In this document: one piece after another, positions 27,572 through 37,570 of the stretch
How positions within the stretch are numbered: the first letter of the stretch is position 1
Layout: each line of letters begins with the position of its first letter
Assembly (NCBI RefSeq): GCF_026309355.1
Contig: NZ_JAPJZK010000001.1
Span: 1,364,001 to 1,428,000, forward strand
Origin: Spartinivicinus marinus
Lineage (GTDB): Bacteria; Pseudomonadota; Gammaproteobacteria; Pseudomonadales; Zooshikellaceae
DNA length: 64,000 bases
Direction of reading: 5' to 3'
The notes under the pieces: model-generated
The model's input: the letters and a program-made list of their open reading frames with translations, nothing else
The model's database searches: none
Told to the model about the DNA's origin: nothing
Position numbers and translations under genes: made by a program

Positions 27572-30500
27572 TTAGGGCCCTCCTTTTTTTGCTAAGTATT
27601 CATGCAGTTCATCTATAGAGTGAACTACTGTTTCGGCTCCAGCATCTAGAGTATTTTGTATTTTCTGCTTGTTGGTCATTTTAGGAGCAACAACAATTAC
27701 TGGCTTATTTGATGGGTTAACTATAGGGCTTGTCAATCGCTCTTTTACTTGATTGGCTTTACTAGATCTGCCTTTAGTGGCTTCTATAATATGGTTTGGT
27801 GTTTCAATATCAATTTCACCTGCAGGCCTCGGCTCCATAGGGTGGGGGACTTCACGCCTAAAAGAAACCAGGTCATCACGTAGAGATTGTGCAACTTCGG
27901 CCTCAAATTTTGCATCTATTGCTTGTTTCTTTGGTAAAGGATCTCCTTTGCTATTCTTTCCTTGTAGTCCAAAAGCAATAGCCTCATCAAATTGACCAAC
28001 TTTAACTTTAGGAGAAACATCAGGATCATCAACTCTCTTAGCTTTAGATAGTTTTGCAGCTTCTGGTGCAGTATGGCCTTGCGCTCTTAACTCTTTATAA
28101 CGCTCAAAACGCTCTTTACAAACAAGTCCTATTGGATCAATCCACCCCAAAGGATTAGGTGCATACTGATAATTATTAATTCCACCTAATAAACCGATTG
28201 GATCTTGGGTAATAAATTGACCTATATAAGGGTTGTAATACCTAAATCGATTGTAGTGTAACCCCGTTTCTTCATCATGGTATTGCCCCTGAAACCGCAG
28301 GTTATTTTCAACTAGCGCTTCTTCTTTTAATGCTAAGGCGCCATAGGCTTTATATCGGCCAGACCACACTAACTCCCCTTGGATGCTGGTCATTTCTTGG
28401 GGGGTACCTAGATGATCAAGGTGGTAGTAAAAGGTTTTACCATTGATGATTTGCGCTAATGGCTTAAAACTGTCTGGTTCATAAATATACAGCTTTTGCT
28501 GTTTGGGGCGTACTTCACTTAACAGGACATCGCCATTCCAATAGAACTGTACTTCTCCTTGTGGAGTGGTTTTACTGATTCGACGACCTAAGGCATCGTA
28601 TTTATACTCAAATTCACCTTTTGGGTTTTTGACTTTAACCAGTTGGTTTTGGGCATTGTATATATAGTCGGTAACGAGTCGTCCTTCTCTTCCCCGTTTT
28701 TCTTTAACCAAATTACCACGGCTGTCGTATTCAAAATGGCGATCACCAAAGAATGCTAACCGGTTTCCTGTGGCTTGCTGTTGACTGGTTAGAGTTGGTA
28801 GCTCAGGTTCTGAGCTGTCTTTTTTAGCCAGTAGATTGCTTGCAGGGTCAAAGGCAAACTGCTCATTGATAAAACCTTGAACTTGGGTTAATCGATCCAG
28901 TGCATCGTAATAAAAACGGGTGGTCCCTTTTTTCAGGTCACTGATTAAATTCAGATTACCACTTTGATCATAACCGTATTGTCGCTGTATCAGTGGCTGT
29001 TGCTGCCCTTTGCTTAATACTCGGTGCTTTTGTAATCGTCCTATGGGATCATATTGAAACTCACTTAGGATATCACCCTGCAAGCGGGCAATTTCCCGCC
29101 CGGCCTGGTCTCGCTTTAATTGACTGATTGGGCTACCGTCTAACGCTATTTCGGTATACAACTGCTGGTGATTATATTTAAACTCTAGTTTTTGCCCGTT
29201 CGGTAAAATCGTTTCTACCCGGTTACCTAATGCATCACAACGGTGCTTTAATTCTATATTATCTTGCTTTTCCAGGGTTAAATGGCCCTGACTATTATAC
29301 TCAAAGGCGAGTTCACGATGAGGGTTTTGCGCCGCGATTAAACGGCCACAGCCGTCATATTGAAAGCGAGTGGTTTCACCGTCAGCAGTCACTTTACTGA
29401 TTAACTGCCCAAGCTTATTACGAGTAAACTGAGTTATTAATCCAGTTTGGCTTTGTTGCTGAGTGGCTTGCTCTGTATTTTGACTAGTAGGCGTTTTAGA
29501 AGCGGTTAATGGCCCATCAATACTGGAAATTAAGTGCCCTGCCGAATCATACTGATAATGCTGTTCTCTACCATCAAAGCCAACTTCAGCAATTAGCTGC
29601 TCATTTTTATCATAAGCCAGACGGTAAATTTCAGCCTTTTCATTTTTTAGGCCAATTAAATTACGCTCTTTATCATAAAAATATTCTAATGCCTGGCCAG
29701 CTGGGTCTATCCGCTTTCTAACTTGGGATAAGCCATCATATTGATATTGGGTAACTCGACCAGTGCCATCAACATAACGGGTCAACTGCCCGGCTTCGTT
29801 ATACTCAAACTGCTGTACTTGTCCATCAGGCTGGCTGATTTTACTAACTAAACCTAGAGCGTTATATTCATATTGGGTAACCGCTTTGTTATGATCCTGA
29901 CTGGCTACAATTTGGCCTTGAGGGTTATAGGCATATTTTTGGCTATTACCCGCATGATCTTTTTCAGCGATTAACTCCCCATGAGAATCCCACAACAGCA
30001 GCCGTACTTGCCCTAAAGCATTGGTGATTTTGCTAGGTAAGCCTTGCTCGGTATATTCAATTTGGGTTTCATTTCCCTCGGGGTCTACTCGTTTGGTGAG
30101 TAACCCTGATCGATTATATTCTCGATGCCAGCTATTGCCTATAGGATCAGTAACCGCTGTCACTCGTCCAGCTTCATCATACTTCAGTTGGTGCTGGTTA
30201 CCCTCAGCATCCATGACACAGACAAGCAGCCCCTGTTCGTTATATTGGTATTCAGTAACAGCTCCATTGGGATCAGTGGAACTGATTTTTCTACCATGTT
30301 CGTCATATTGGTAAAGGGTTTCGCCACCTTCTGGGTCTATTTCCTTATCAACCAGGCCACGCTCATTGTAATAAATAGTACGCACACATCCATTACTATC
30401 AGTACAAGTGGTGATTTTGTTTTCGTCATCCCAACTAAAGCGATAATCATAAATACCATTATCTCCCCATTGGTGGATACAACGGCCATTAATATTGTAC

Positions 30501-32245
30501 TGGTCCCACTCAAAATAAAAACTAAAGCCAGTTTTTAAAATACGACGGGTAATAACATGGTTTTTATAGGCAAACTGCTCTTTATTACCTGCTTGATCGA
30601 CAACAGCTATTAATTCATCTGCCTGATTATATTCATAGCGAACCAAAGTGTGACGATGGCTAATTTTCCCTTCCGCATCATAACGCAACTCTTCTAATTG
30701 AGTGAGCAACCTTCCTTGATATTGACATGTTACCGTGCGTCCCCAGTTACTTTTCAGGCTAGTTAGATAACCATTTTCATAATGGCATTGCCAAACGTTA
30801 TTGGCTGCATCTTCTAGTCGATACAAACGGGCAGTTTGATTCGATTTTTTAAATAGTTTATCCGGCTGATCAGGTGCCGATAATCGATAAACATCTTCTG
30901 TTTCCCAAGTCAGCGTCAGCTGTTCTGCGGTATTTTCTGAATACTGACCTGGCTCGCGTATCACTGGCAGGCTGATAACCCGACCTTCATGGTTAAATAA
31001 ACTAATTTCCCATTCTGAAAAGCTTAAGTATTCACTGAGTGGGTAGGTCCAGCCATGACCTAACCCAGTGTTACGTATATGCCCTGTTCGATAAGTTCGG
31101 TGCCACTCTAAAGGTAACGGAGTATCAATAACAAAGTCCTGCTGGGTTAGCAGTTCTTCCCCTGTTACTAAACTGATAGGGTCACCTCCTTTACAGACTT
31201 TGCTATCAGTTGGACACACTTTGTCATTATCAAGCTGACCTGTTTTTTTAGTGGTGCCAGATTTAGGGTTATTTTCTACAATATGATCATTTTTTGCTTT
31301 AGTAACACCATGATACTTTTTACGCTGCTTTATTTTTTTCAAGGCTTTGGCTAATTTCTGCAAGGTAGAAATAGCTTTTTTACCATAGCTGCCTAATTTA
31401 GAGGCTATATTGGTCGCCATAGCGACACCACCTGCTCCCCCTGAAACCGCCGCTAAAACAATGCCTACCACTATGTCAAAAATTGCACCACTTGCCATTC
31501 GGGTTTTATCCACGGCTGGCAAAGCCTCCCAATAACGACCGGGGAAGTCGCGTAAATAACCCAGGGTTTCTGAGTCATCCAGGATAGCTATGAGTAATTC
31601 TTTGATTTCCACCGCATCGGCAAGAACTTCATTACCTTCATCTCGTGCCGTATTTAATTTACGCTCTAATTTATCAATATCACCCGTTGCAATGGCATTG
31701 AGAATATCAAAATATTCCATTTGCGCTTTACGCAGCACGTCGGCTGCAAAGGTAGCCATATCCCAAATACCCGTGATTGAATCACCCACCCCTTCAAAGG
31801 CAGCACCGGTATAAATCAGCCCTTGTTTCCACCAGGCCTCTTTATCTAGCGCTTCATCCATATAAAGCTTTTTGGCTTCTTGTTCTTTAATAATGCCGTC
31901 CAGGGCTGCCACAAATTCTGTTCGTAATTTCTCTGCTTCAGCTTCGTCTGGGTCTTCACCGTAAATGACTTCAACTTTACCGGGCGGAATATTTTCTTCT
32001 CGTGCGTTGCCTTTATCATCCAAGGTGCCAGACGCCACTTCATTACCATCCACCAGCACTCTATAAGGGGCTTTAGCCGCTGGCGTGTGATCGTGGTCTT
32101 TATAGCAGTAACTTAACGCTAACCAATGGTTATTTTTACTGCATTTAATAGTCGAATTGGGCTCACCTTTAGACAGGCTTTTGCCATTATCCACCATAGA
32201 CTCAATAAAATTGGCATTAGGCATAAATGACGACAGGTCAGACAT
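27572..32245 (-). CDS. Rhs-family type VI effector with C-terminal toxin tip
   Basis: The 1557-residue protein has an N-terminal region of about 330 residues with a hydrophobic stretch (IVVGIVLAAVSGGAGGVAMA), a DUF6531-type entry (GDPISLVTGEELLTQQDFVI), then a long array of YD repeats (YDEHGRKISSTDPNG, YDEAGRVTAVTDPIG and others) that builds the Rhs shell. The core ends with LHYNRFRYYNPYIGQFITQD and NYQYAPNPLGWIDPIGL. The variable tip is about residues 1375-1557. It contains GEIDIETPNHIIEATKG (Asp1479, Glu1488, Lys1491), reminiscent of PD-(D/E)XK nucleases but not certain. No PAAR motif was seen, so delivery probably relies on the VgrG and DUF4123 protein encoded upstream in the same operon. 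The immunity gene abuts its stop. Confidence 0.9.
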   Translation of the reverse strand: MSDLSSFMPNANFIESMVDNGKSLSKGEPNSTIKCSKNNHWLALSYCYKDHDHTPAAKAPYRVLVDGNEVASGTLDDKGNAREENIPPGKVEVIYGEDPDEAEAEKLRTEFVAALDGIIKEQEAKKLYMDEALDKEAWWKQGLIYTGAAFEGVGDSITGIWDMATFAADVLRKAQMEYFDILNAIATGDIDKLERKLNTARDEGNEVLADAVEIKELLIAILDDSETLGYLRDFPGRYWEALPAVDKTRMASGAIFDIVVGIVLAAVSGGAGGVAMATNIASKLGSYGKKAISTLQKLAKALKKIKQRKKYHGVTKAKNDHIVENNPKSGTTKKTGQLDNDKVCPTDSKVCKGGDPISLVTGEELLTQQDFVIDTPLPLEWHRTYRTGHIRNTGLGHGWTYPLSEYLSFSEWEISLFNHEGRVISLPVIREPGQYSENTAEQLTLTWETEDVYRLSAPDQPDKLFKKSNQTARLYRLEDAANNVWQCHYENGYLTSLKSNWGRTVTCQYQGRLLTQLEELRYDAEGKISHRHTLVRYEYNQADELIAVVDQAGNKEQFAYKNHVITRRILKTGFSFYFEWDQYNINGRCIHQWGDNGIYDYRFSWDDENKITTCTDSNGCVRTIYYNERGLVDKEIDPEGGETLYQYDEHGRKISSTDPNGAVTEYQYNEQGLLVCVMDAEGNQHQLKYDEAGRVTAVTDPIGNSWHREYNRSGLLTKRVDPEGNETQIEYTEQGLPSKITNALGQVRLLLWDSHGELIAEKDHAGNSQKYAYNPQGQIVASQDHNKAVTQYEYNALGLVSKISQPDGQVQQFEYNEAGQLTRYVDGTGRVTQYQYDGLSQVRKRIDPAGQALEYFYDKERNLIGLKNEKAEIYRLAYDKNEQLIAEVGFDGREQHYQYDSAGHLISSIDGPLTASKTPTSQNTEQATQQQSQTGLITQFTRNKLGQLISKVTADGETTRFQYDGCGRLIAAQNPHRELAFEYNSQGHLTLEKQDNIELKHRCDALGNRVETILPNGQKLEFKYNHQQLYTEIALDGSPISQLKRDQAGREIARLQGDILSEFQYDPIGRLQKHRVLSKGQQQPLIQRQYGYDQSGNLNLISDLKKGTTRFYYDALDRLTQVQGFINEQFAFDPASNLLAKKDSSEPELPTLTSQQQATGNRLAFFGDRHFEYDSRGNLVKEKRGREGRLVTDYIYNAQNQLVKVKNPKGEFEYKYDALGRRISKTTPQGEVQFYWNGDVLLSEVRPKQQKLYIYEPDSFKPLAQIINGKTFYYHLDHLGTPQEMTSIQGELVWSGRYKAYGALALKEEALVENNLRFQGQYHDEETGLHYNRFRYYNPYIGQFITQDPIGLLGGINNYQYAPNPLGWIDPIGLVCKERFERYKELRAQGHTAPEAAKLSKAKRVDDPDVSPKVKVGQFDEAIAFGLQGKNSKGDPLPKKQAIDAKFEAEVAQSLRDDLVSFRREVPHPMEPRPAGEIDIETPNHIIEATKGRSSKANQVKERLTSPIVNPSNKPVIVVAPKMTNKQKIQNTLDAGAETVVHSIDELHEYLAKKGGP

Positions 32246-32296
32246 AACTATTTATTTCCTTATCAGCCAGCAAGCTATTATGGCGTAATAGTAAAC

Positions 32297-33235
32297 TTAT
32301 TCACTAACAGGTGTTGCAAACCAGCCAGAGGCGTTATAACGCCCATACACTTGTTGCCATTTATCTGCAGGCACTGCCATTAAGTTATCTATTAATTGGT
32401 TATCATTTTGATGTTCTTGATAAGCCGAAAAATAAGCAGTCAGCGCATTATCTTGATAAAAAGTTGGCCCCATCGAAAACATGAATATGACCCATTGAGT
32501 CATAGCGTATTCAGACTTCATTCCCTGTTGTTGCGCTACTTTAATGGCTTGATCAATCAGTAAATCAATTAATTCAGGATGATACTCAGCCAATACTTGT
32601 GGATAATAATCGTACAAGTGATAACGTGTATTAGCAAAAAGGACTTTATCTGATGCTTTATTTAACTGAGCCAACTGGTCTTTGCTTAACATCAACCATT
32701 CAGGCGCAATGCTCATTTGGTTGTGTGGCTGTGGGTTAAGAATAGCTTGCCATTCGTCCACCACCGGTAACCAACAACAACCGATGGGTTTTAGTAAATC
32801 GACCAAGGCTTCTGCCTGCCATTGTTGCTGCCATGGCCACCAGCGACTAAGTACTCTGGGATCAAATAACCGGAAGTTGACCTTTTTGCCATCTGGTAAT
32901 GTCACTTGCAACATACTACGCAAGTGTGCCAATACTGTTTCCATATCAAAACCGCTGGCAATAGGCCAAAACACACCTTCATTGGCAGGTAACTGAAATA
33001 GCCACTGCCAAAACGGGTGCTGCATATCCAGGGGTAACTCTATAATTAATGGTTGAATATCACTGGATAAGTCAGCACCATTAGGTAAAAACTGCTGATA
33101 GTCACACTCACCCGCCAACTCAAAAAACTTGGCTGGTAATTGTGGATGCCCAGCGCTATCAAAAACAATATAACAACGTTCTGTCGGGTAGTCTGAAAAA
33201 TAATTGGATAACTGCTGTATTAATGACTTTGTCAT
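32297..33235 (-). CDS. DUF4123 type VI effector chaperone/adaptor
   Basis: The 312-residue protein opens with RCYIVFDSAGHPQLPAKFFE and continues with PLIIELP and FWPIASGFDMETVLAHLRS, the usual pattern of DUF4123 (Tap/TEC) adaptors that load an effector onto its VgrG. No signal peptide. Its ATG directly follows the VgrG stop codon and the Rhs gene begins 51 bases after it, so it sits between spike and cargo as expected. Confidence 0.87.
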   Translation of the reverse strand: MTKSLIQQLSNYFSDYPTERCYIVFDSAGHPQLPAKFFELAGECDYQQFLPNGADLSSDIQPLIIELPLDMQHPFWQWLFQLPANEGVFWPIASGFDMETVLAHLRSMLQVTLPDGKKVNFRLFDPRVLSRWWPWQQQWQAEALVDLLKPIGCCWLPVVDEWQAILNPQPHNQMSIAPEWLMLSKDQLAQLNKASDKVLFANTRYHLYDYYPQVLAEYHPELIDLLIDQAIKVAQQQGMKSEYAMTQWVIFMFSMGPTFYQDNALTAYFSAYQEHQNDNQLIDNLMAVPADKWQQVYGRYNASGWFATPVSE

Positions 33236-35347
33236 TTATTCATCCCCGCCCTGTTCAGCCGCCTGCTCACATTGCTCACAAAAAGCAGCATCATTGTTAC
33301 GGCCTTTATTCAACTGCCCTGAACATAATGTAGGAAAATTTAATTTATCCATTTGAGAAGGTACTGCGGTTAATGCTGCTGTCACTTTACCCGCAATATC
33401 AGTAGCAGCCTGCACCGCTGCCATTGCAACCGCAGGTGAGATAGCTGAACCACTACTTGCCGAACCACCACTATTTAACCGAACCAAAGGGCCTTGTACT
33501 TTTATTCCATCACTACCCAGCGTAATAAATGTGCCCCCTACTTTTAAGGTAGCTTGACTACCCGCCTCAATAATAATTTTCATCCCACTTTTTAAGTGGG
33601 CTTCTTGGCCAGCCTGTTCTAAATGTGCGGTAGCGGTGGTTAATTGATAATTATTACCCACCGTTTGGTGTTGTGATTGAGCCGTTTGCAGGTATTTTGC
33701 CATATCAATCACCACATGTTGTTCTGATTTTATTTGCTCATAACGGGCTGCTTGGGTAATTAAATGTCGGTTGCGTTTTACTTGTTCTCGCTGCTCATTT
33801 TTGACATGCAAATCCAGCTCTTTCTCTGCATGGATAAAAACCTGCTCTTGGCCTTTTTTATCCTCAAAGCGAATTTCATTAAAACCTTCACCCCCAAGGC
33901 TACTTTGGCTTTTTAAAGTGGTACGTGTTTTATTTATGGGTAATTTGTACGGAGTACGTTGTAATTTATTGTATAGTCTACCAACAACAATCGGTTGACT
34001 GGGATTACTATTAATAAAATCCAACATTATCTCTTGGCCCACTCGGGGCAAAACTAAACTTCCCCACTGAGAGCCAGTCCAGTTTTGGACTACCCTGATC
34101 CAACAAGAGCTATTTTCATTTAATTGCCCTTGTCGATCCCATTGATACTGTACTTTTATTTGGCCATGAGCGTTTGTATAAACTTCTTCTCCCCCAGGGC
34201 CTGTGACAACAGCCGTTTGAATCCCTTTTGGTTGATGGGCTATTTGGTTAGACTCTTCATCAGCTTGGCTACGAAATGGTATTTCACTTGGTAATGCAAC
34301 AAAACGATTATTATATTGACTACCTTTTCCATTCGCTTCTTCCTCTAAGGATTGCGGCTGCCTGCCAATATGCTCAACTTTAACCAGCAAATAATCCTGA
34401 TTTAATTTTTTTACTGGATGTTGCTGCACTATTATCCGATGACCTGCCGTTAATCGCGCAGCATTTGCCTGCCCAGTAACTTCCCGTTGAGCTGCTTGCA
34501 ATGCTTGCAATTGTAACTTAGCACGGCTCTCACCATTGGCTGGTAGGTCATACTCACCTGGATAGTGATAATATTCTAATGCCTGTTGCTGTTTTTTTGC
34601 CTGATTCACAGCCAGATTTAGCCCAGGTTGTTCAAAATTAAAGTCCTGTAAAACAACTTTGCCCACTCCCGTTTTGTGTTTAAAAGATAACCGGTAAAGT
34701 GTATCTTGTTCTGGCACCATGCCTGAAACAGGGTAATAATCCAGCGCTTTACTTAATTGAGGAAAAGCAGGCTTATTATCACCTATGATTAATTTATGGC
34801 CATCGACTTCATGTTCAAAATGAAAGTGCATGCCTTCTTCACGTATTAAACGACAGATAAACTGATAGTCAGTTTCCTGATGTTGGACGCAATATACACG
34901 CGGCGAATAATTAGCTGTCAACCTAAACAGATAGTGCTGGCCTGATATCTGTGCAGTTTCAAACACTTGCTTAATAATATCTGGTACCGTTAAATTCTGA
35001 AAAACAAGACTATTAGTACGATGCTGCAAATACCATATTTTGGGTACAAGTCTTATTTTATAAGTATGGAATTTTCTACCAATTTCTTGTTGCTGAAAGA
35101 GACAAATTTCACCATGCACTAAACGTGAGTCGCTTTCCCCTGGGCTAGCTTCGCCCTGAATGGTCAACACTGCAGCTTGTTTGATAAAAGCCGCTGTATC
35201 CAGGTTAGGATTTTCTGAAGCCACGACAACATCAAACTGATAAGCTTCCGATAACGCTTCAGTTCCCTTAAACCCAATAACCCTTAATGGTTCTTGACTC
35301 CCTGAAACTTCAATCGTAAAACGACTTCGATTAGCTGCAAGTACCAT
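33236..35347 (-). CDS. vgrG: VgrG type VI secretion spike protein
   Basis: The 703-residue VgrG has a gp27-like N-terminal half (YQFDVVVASENPNLD, DYQFICRLIREEGMHFHFEH), the gp5 OB-fold (GQIKVQYQWDRQGQLNENSS, SCWIRVVQNWTGSQWGSLVLPR) and a beta-helical needle with repeating short blocks to about residue 640. The tail carries a CxxC pair (FCEQCEQAAEQ), a possible metal clasp. It is the first gene of the vgrG-DUF4123-rhs-immunity unit. No tss structural genes are in the window, so the secretion machine must be elsewhere. Confidence 0.93.
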   Translation of the reverse strand: MVLAANRSRFTIEVSGSQEPLRVIGFKGTEALSEAYQFDVVVASENPNLDTAAFIKQAAVLTIQGEASPGESDSRLVHGEICLFQQQEIGRKFHTYKIRLVPKIWYLQHRTNSLVFQNLTVPDIIKQVFETAQISGQHYLFRLTANYSPRVYCVQHQETDYQFICRLIREEGMHFHFEHEVDGHKLIIGDNKPAFPQLSKALDYYPVSGMVPEQDTLYRLSFKHKTGVGKVVLQDFNFEQPGLNLAVNQAKKQQQALEYYHYPGEYDLPANGESRAKLQLQALQAAQREVTGQANAARLTAGHRIIVQQHPVKKLNQDYLLVKVEHIGRQPQSLEEEANGKGSQYNNRFVALPSEIPFRSQADEESNQIAHQPKGIQTAVVTGPGGEEVYTNAHGQIKVQYQWDRQGQLNENSSCWIRVVQNWTGSQWGSLVLPRVGQEIMLDFINSNPSQPIVVGRLYNKLQRTPYKLPINKTRTTLKSQSSLGGEGFNEIRFEDKKGQEQVFIHAEKELDLHVKNEQREQVKRNRHLITQAARYEQIKSEQHVVIDMAKYLQTAQSQHQTVGNNYQLTTATAHLEQAGQEAHLKSGMKIIIEAGSQATLKVGGTFITLGSDGIKVQGPLVRLNSGGSASSGSAISPAVAMAAVQAATDIAGKVTAALTAVPSQMDKLNFPTLCSGQLNKGRNNDAAFCEQCEQAAEQGGDE

Positions 35348-35681
35348 ATTTTATTGTTCCTTCATAAACTTAGGGATTGTGTTGCTCTCAAACATTATTG
35401 GCTGCTAATACGTCAATTGTAACGAACAATCAGGTTCATTGTAGCGGCGAGTCATCATCTCCTGACGTACCACACATTTCGTAATTCCACATGATTTTAC
35501 GATAATACCCAAGAGTTGGCATAGGCTACAGCTTTTAAACAAAACTGCCACAGACTGTTCATTAAACAAACAATTCGGACTATACTATTCAAGGCGAAAG
35601 GCGCACCGGAGCACTTTATTGCACATTCTGAATAACATTAGCGGTTTAGCTCATTTAGACTCTCCAACACAAGGTCACAAT
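35348..35681. promoter_or_regulatory. Intergenic region upstream of vgrG and the SpoIIAA-like gene
   Basis: The 334 bases between divergent genes must hold both promoters. I see no gene, no clear palindrome and no copy of the dispersed repeats; specific promoter boxes cannot be assigned. Confidence 0.35.
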
Positions 35682-36044
35682 ATGCTTGAACTCATTCCCG
35701 ACCTACCAGATAACCTGGTTGGAGTAATCGCTAAAGGTAAAGTTACTGGCCACAATTATGACGCCATTTTAATCCCCATTATTGAAGATAAAATAAACAG
35801 CCATGGCAAAGTAAGATTGTTGTATCAATTAGGAGAAGAGTTTGAGGGATTTGACCTACAAGCGCTTTGGGATGATGCCAAACTGGGAGTAAAGCATTTT
35901 AAGGCATGGGAAAAAGTAGCCATTGTTACTAATTTAAAATGGATTCGTCATGCTGTACAAATGATTGGTTTCTTAATTCCAGGTGAATATAAAATTTTTG
36001 AAAATCATCAGTTTAATGAAGCAAAAGCCTGGGTATGTAGCTAA
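35682..36044 (+). CDS. SpoIIAA-like (STAS-fold) family protein
   Basis: The 120-residue cytosolic protein has the SpoIIAA-like family pattern: GVIAKGKVTGHNYDAILIPI, the middle KVRLLYQLGEEFEGFDLQAL, then WEKVAIVTNLKWIRHAV and the ending FNEAKAWV. Family members are small STAS-like proteins of unclear role. The frame opens at a TTG at 35619, but the ATG at 35682 follows an AAGG site and matches the family start. Between the VgrG island and the insertion sequence; no operon partner. Confidence 0.85.
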   Translation: MLELIPDLPDNLVGVIAKGKVTGHNYDAILIPIIEDKINSHGKVRLLYQLGEEFEGFDLQALWDDAKLGVKHFKAWEKVAIVTNLKWIRHAVQMIGFLIPGEYKIFENHQFNEAKAWVCS

Positions 36045-36064
36045 TTATCACTTTTCTCAAACGG

Positions 36065-36074
36065 GCTTTATGTA
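36065..36074 (+). repeat. Target-site duplication of the ISAs1 element (left copy)
   Basis: GCTTTATGTA at 36065-36074 is repeated exactly at 37293-37302, flanking the element on both sides. A 10-base duplication fits ISAs1-family insertion and its identity suggests a recent event. Confidence 0.88.
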
Positions 36075-37292
36075 CAGGGCAATTGCATATAAAAATACAA
36101 CAAAATCAGTATAATAGAATAAAAAGCAACTGATATAGAGTGCAACATTGGTAAAAAATAGTACAGTTTTAGATCATTTTGAACAGTTAGATGATCCTCG
36201 AATGGAACGCCGTCGTCGTCATAAGCTCATTGATATTATTACTATTACGATTTGTGCTGCTTTATGCGGGGCAGATGACTGGGTCGCTATTGAGCGATTT
36301 GGTAACGCCAAAGAAGCATGGTTTAAGAGCTTTCTAGAGCTACCCAACGGAATACCCTCTCATGATACCTTTGGTCGTTTTTTCTCACGCCTTTGCCCTA
36401 CATCGTTTCAAAGCTGCTTCATCCAATGGGTTCAGTCAATCACTGATAGCTTACCTGGCAAGTTGGTAGCCATTGATGGTAAAACGCTTAGACGATCATT
36501 TACTGAACCTGATAAGAAGAATGCTATTCACTTGGTTAATGCATGGTCAATAGAAAATAAGTTAGTGTTAGGTCAACTTAAGACTGATATAAAATCCAAT
36601 GAAATTACCGCCATTCCTGAACTATTAGAAGCGATAGCGGTTAAAGGTGCTGTTGTATCAATAGATGCGATGGGGTGTCATAAAGCCATTGCTAAAAAAA
36701 TTCGTGAAAAAGGGGCTCATTACTTGTTGGCAGTTAAAAATAACCAGCGTCGCTTATATTCTGCTATTCAAGAACAACTGTATTCTAAAAAAGCCAAAGT
36801 GTATCAACGTCCAGCTATTGACTTTCATTCTTCAGAAAAAGAACAGCATGGCCGTCATGAGATACGACGCTGCTGGGTTTATCACTCAGTGGCTAAACTA
36901 CCTATAGCAACAGAGTGGATCGATTTAGCTGCTGTCATTAGGGTTGAGACAGAACGTACCTTGCAAGGCAAAAAATCAAAAGAACAACGCTATTATATTT
37001 CTAGCCAGCCCTTATCAGCAAAAGCTGTCAGTGAAATGATTCAACATCATTGGCAAATTGAGAACAGCCTACATTGGAGTTTGGATGTTGCATTTAGGGA
37101 AGATGATAGTCGAATTCGTATAGGTCATTCAGCAGAAAACATGTCTAGGATTAGGCAAATAGCCCTTAATATTCTTAAACAAGATGACACTTATAAAATT
37201 GGTATAAAAAATAAGAGGCTTTCTGCTGGTTGGGATCATGAGTATTTAATGAAGTTAATTTGCTCCGTGTAAATTTATATGCGATTGCCCTG
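36075..37292 (+). mobile_element. Complete ISAs1-family insertion sequence
   Basis: The element spans 1218 bases. Its ends are CAGGGCAATTGCATATAAA (36075-36093) and the inverse of TTTATATGCGATTGCCCTG (37274-37292), matching at 18 of 19 positions. The inside carries one intact transposase gene, and exact 10-base duplications flank it. It is inserted between genes without visible damage. Confidence 0.93.
36148..37272 (+). CDS. ISAs1 family transposase
   Basis: The 374-residue DDE transposase contains DHFEQLDDPRMERRRRHKLI, the N-terminal family domain (ITITICAALCGADDWVAIER), the first catalytic region KLVAIDGKTLRRSF, AVVSIDAMGCHKAIAKKI, and the C-terminal HHWQIENSLHWSLDVAFRED with the catalytic Glu. 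Length is full and no frameshift is present, so it may be active. The start appears to be TTG at 36148. The two terminal repeats lie about 55 bases before and just after the gene. Confidence 0.93.
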   Translation: MVKNSTVLDHFEQLDDPRMERRRRHKLIDIITITICAALCGADDWVAIERFGNAKEAWFKSFLELPNGIPSHDTFGRFFSRLCPTSFQSCFIQWVQSITDSLPGKLVAIDGKTLRRSFTEPDKKNAIHLVNAWSIENKLVLGQLKTDIKSNEITAIPELLEAIAVKGAVVSIDAMGCHKAIAKKIREKGAHYLLAVKNNQRRLYSAIQEQLYSKKAKVYQRPAIDFHSSEKEQHGRHEIRRCWVYHSVAKLPIATEWIDLAAVIRVETERTLQGKKSKEQRYYISSQPLSAKAVSEMIQHHWQIENSLHWSLDVAFREDDSRIRIGHSAENMSRIRQIALNILKQDDTYKIGIKNKRLSAGWDHEYLMKLICSV

Positions 37293-37570
37293 GCTTTATG
37301 TAGTTTAACAAATCAAACAATATAGACTCAAATAGCGAAATAATTAGTTAACTTGTTGTTAATATTCATACTCACTATGAATTATACTCATAAAATAAAC
37401 CTAGCTATTTGATCACAACATATTTCCATATCTATCAGTTAGACTGCTTAACGACAATAAAAATCACATTGCAATTCTTAACTTTTCATTACTTGCTGCC
37501 TGATTCTTGGGAGCTCGTTTTTCTTGTAGTTGTGCCAAATCTTATAACCACTGGATAGGACTATATTAAT

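Noticed and set aside
30125-30538. Open frame of 137 codons on the plus strand inside the Rhs gene
   Set aside because: It is the complement of regular YD repeats; the sequence is low-complexity and has no ribosome site.
31184-31195. CRISPR array or tRNA genes anywhere in the window
   Set aside because: No regularly spaced direct repeats with unique spacers and no cloverleaf sequence were seen; repeats inside Rhs are protein-coding YD units.
27572-32245. PAAR domain at the Rhs N terminus
   Set aside because: The first 100 residues lack the PAAR repeat and glycine-proline pattern; delivery is more likely through the adjacent VgrG and DUF4123 protein.
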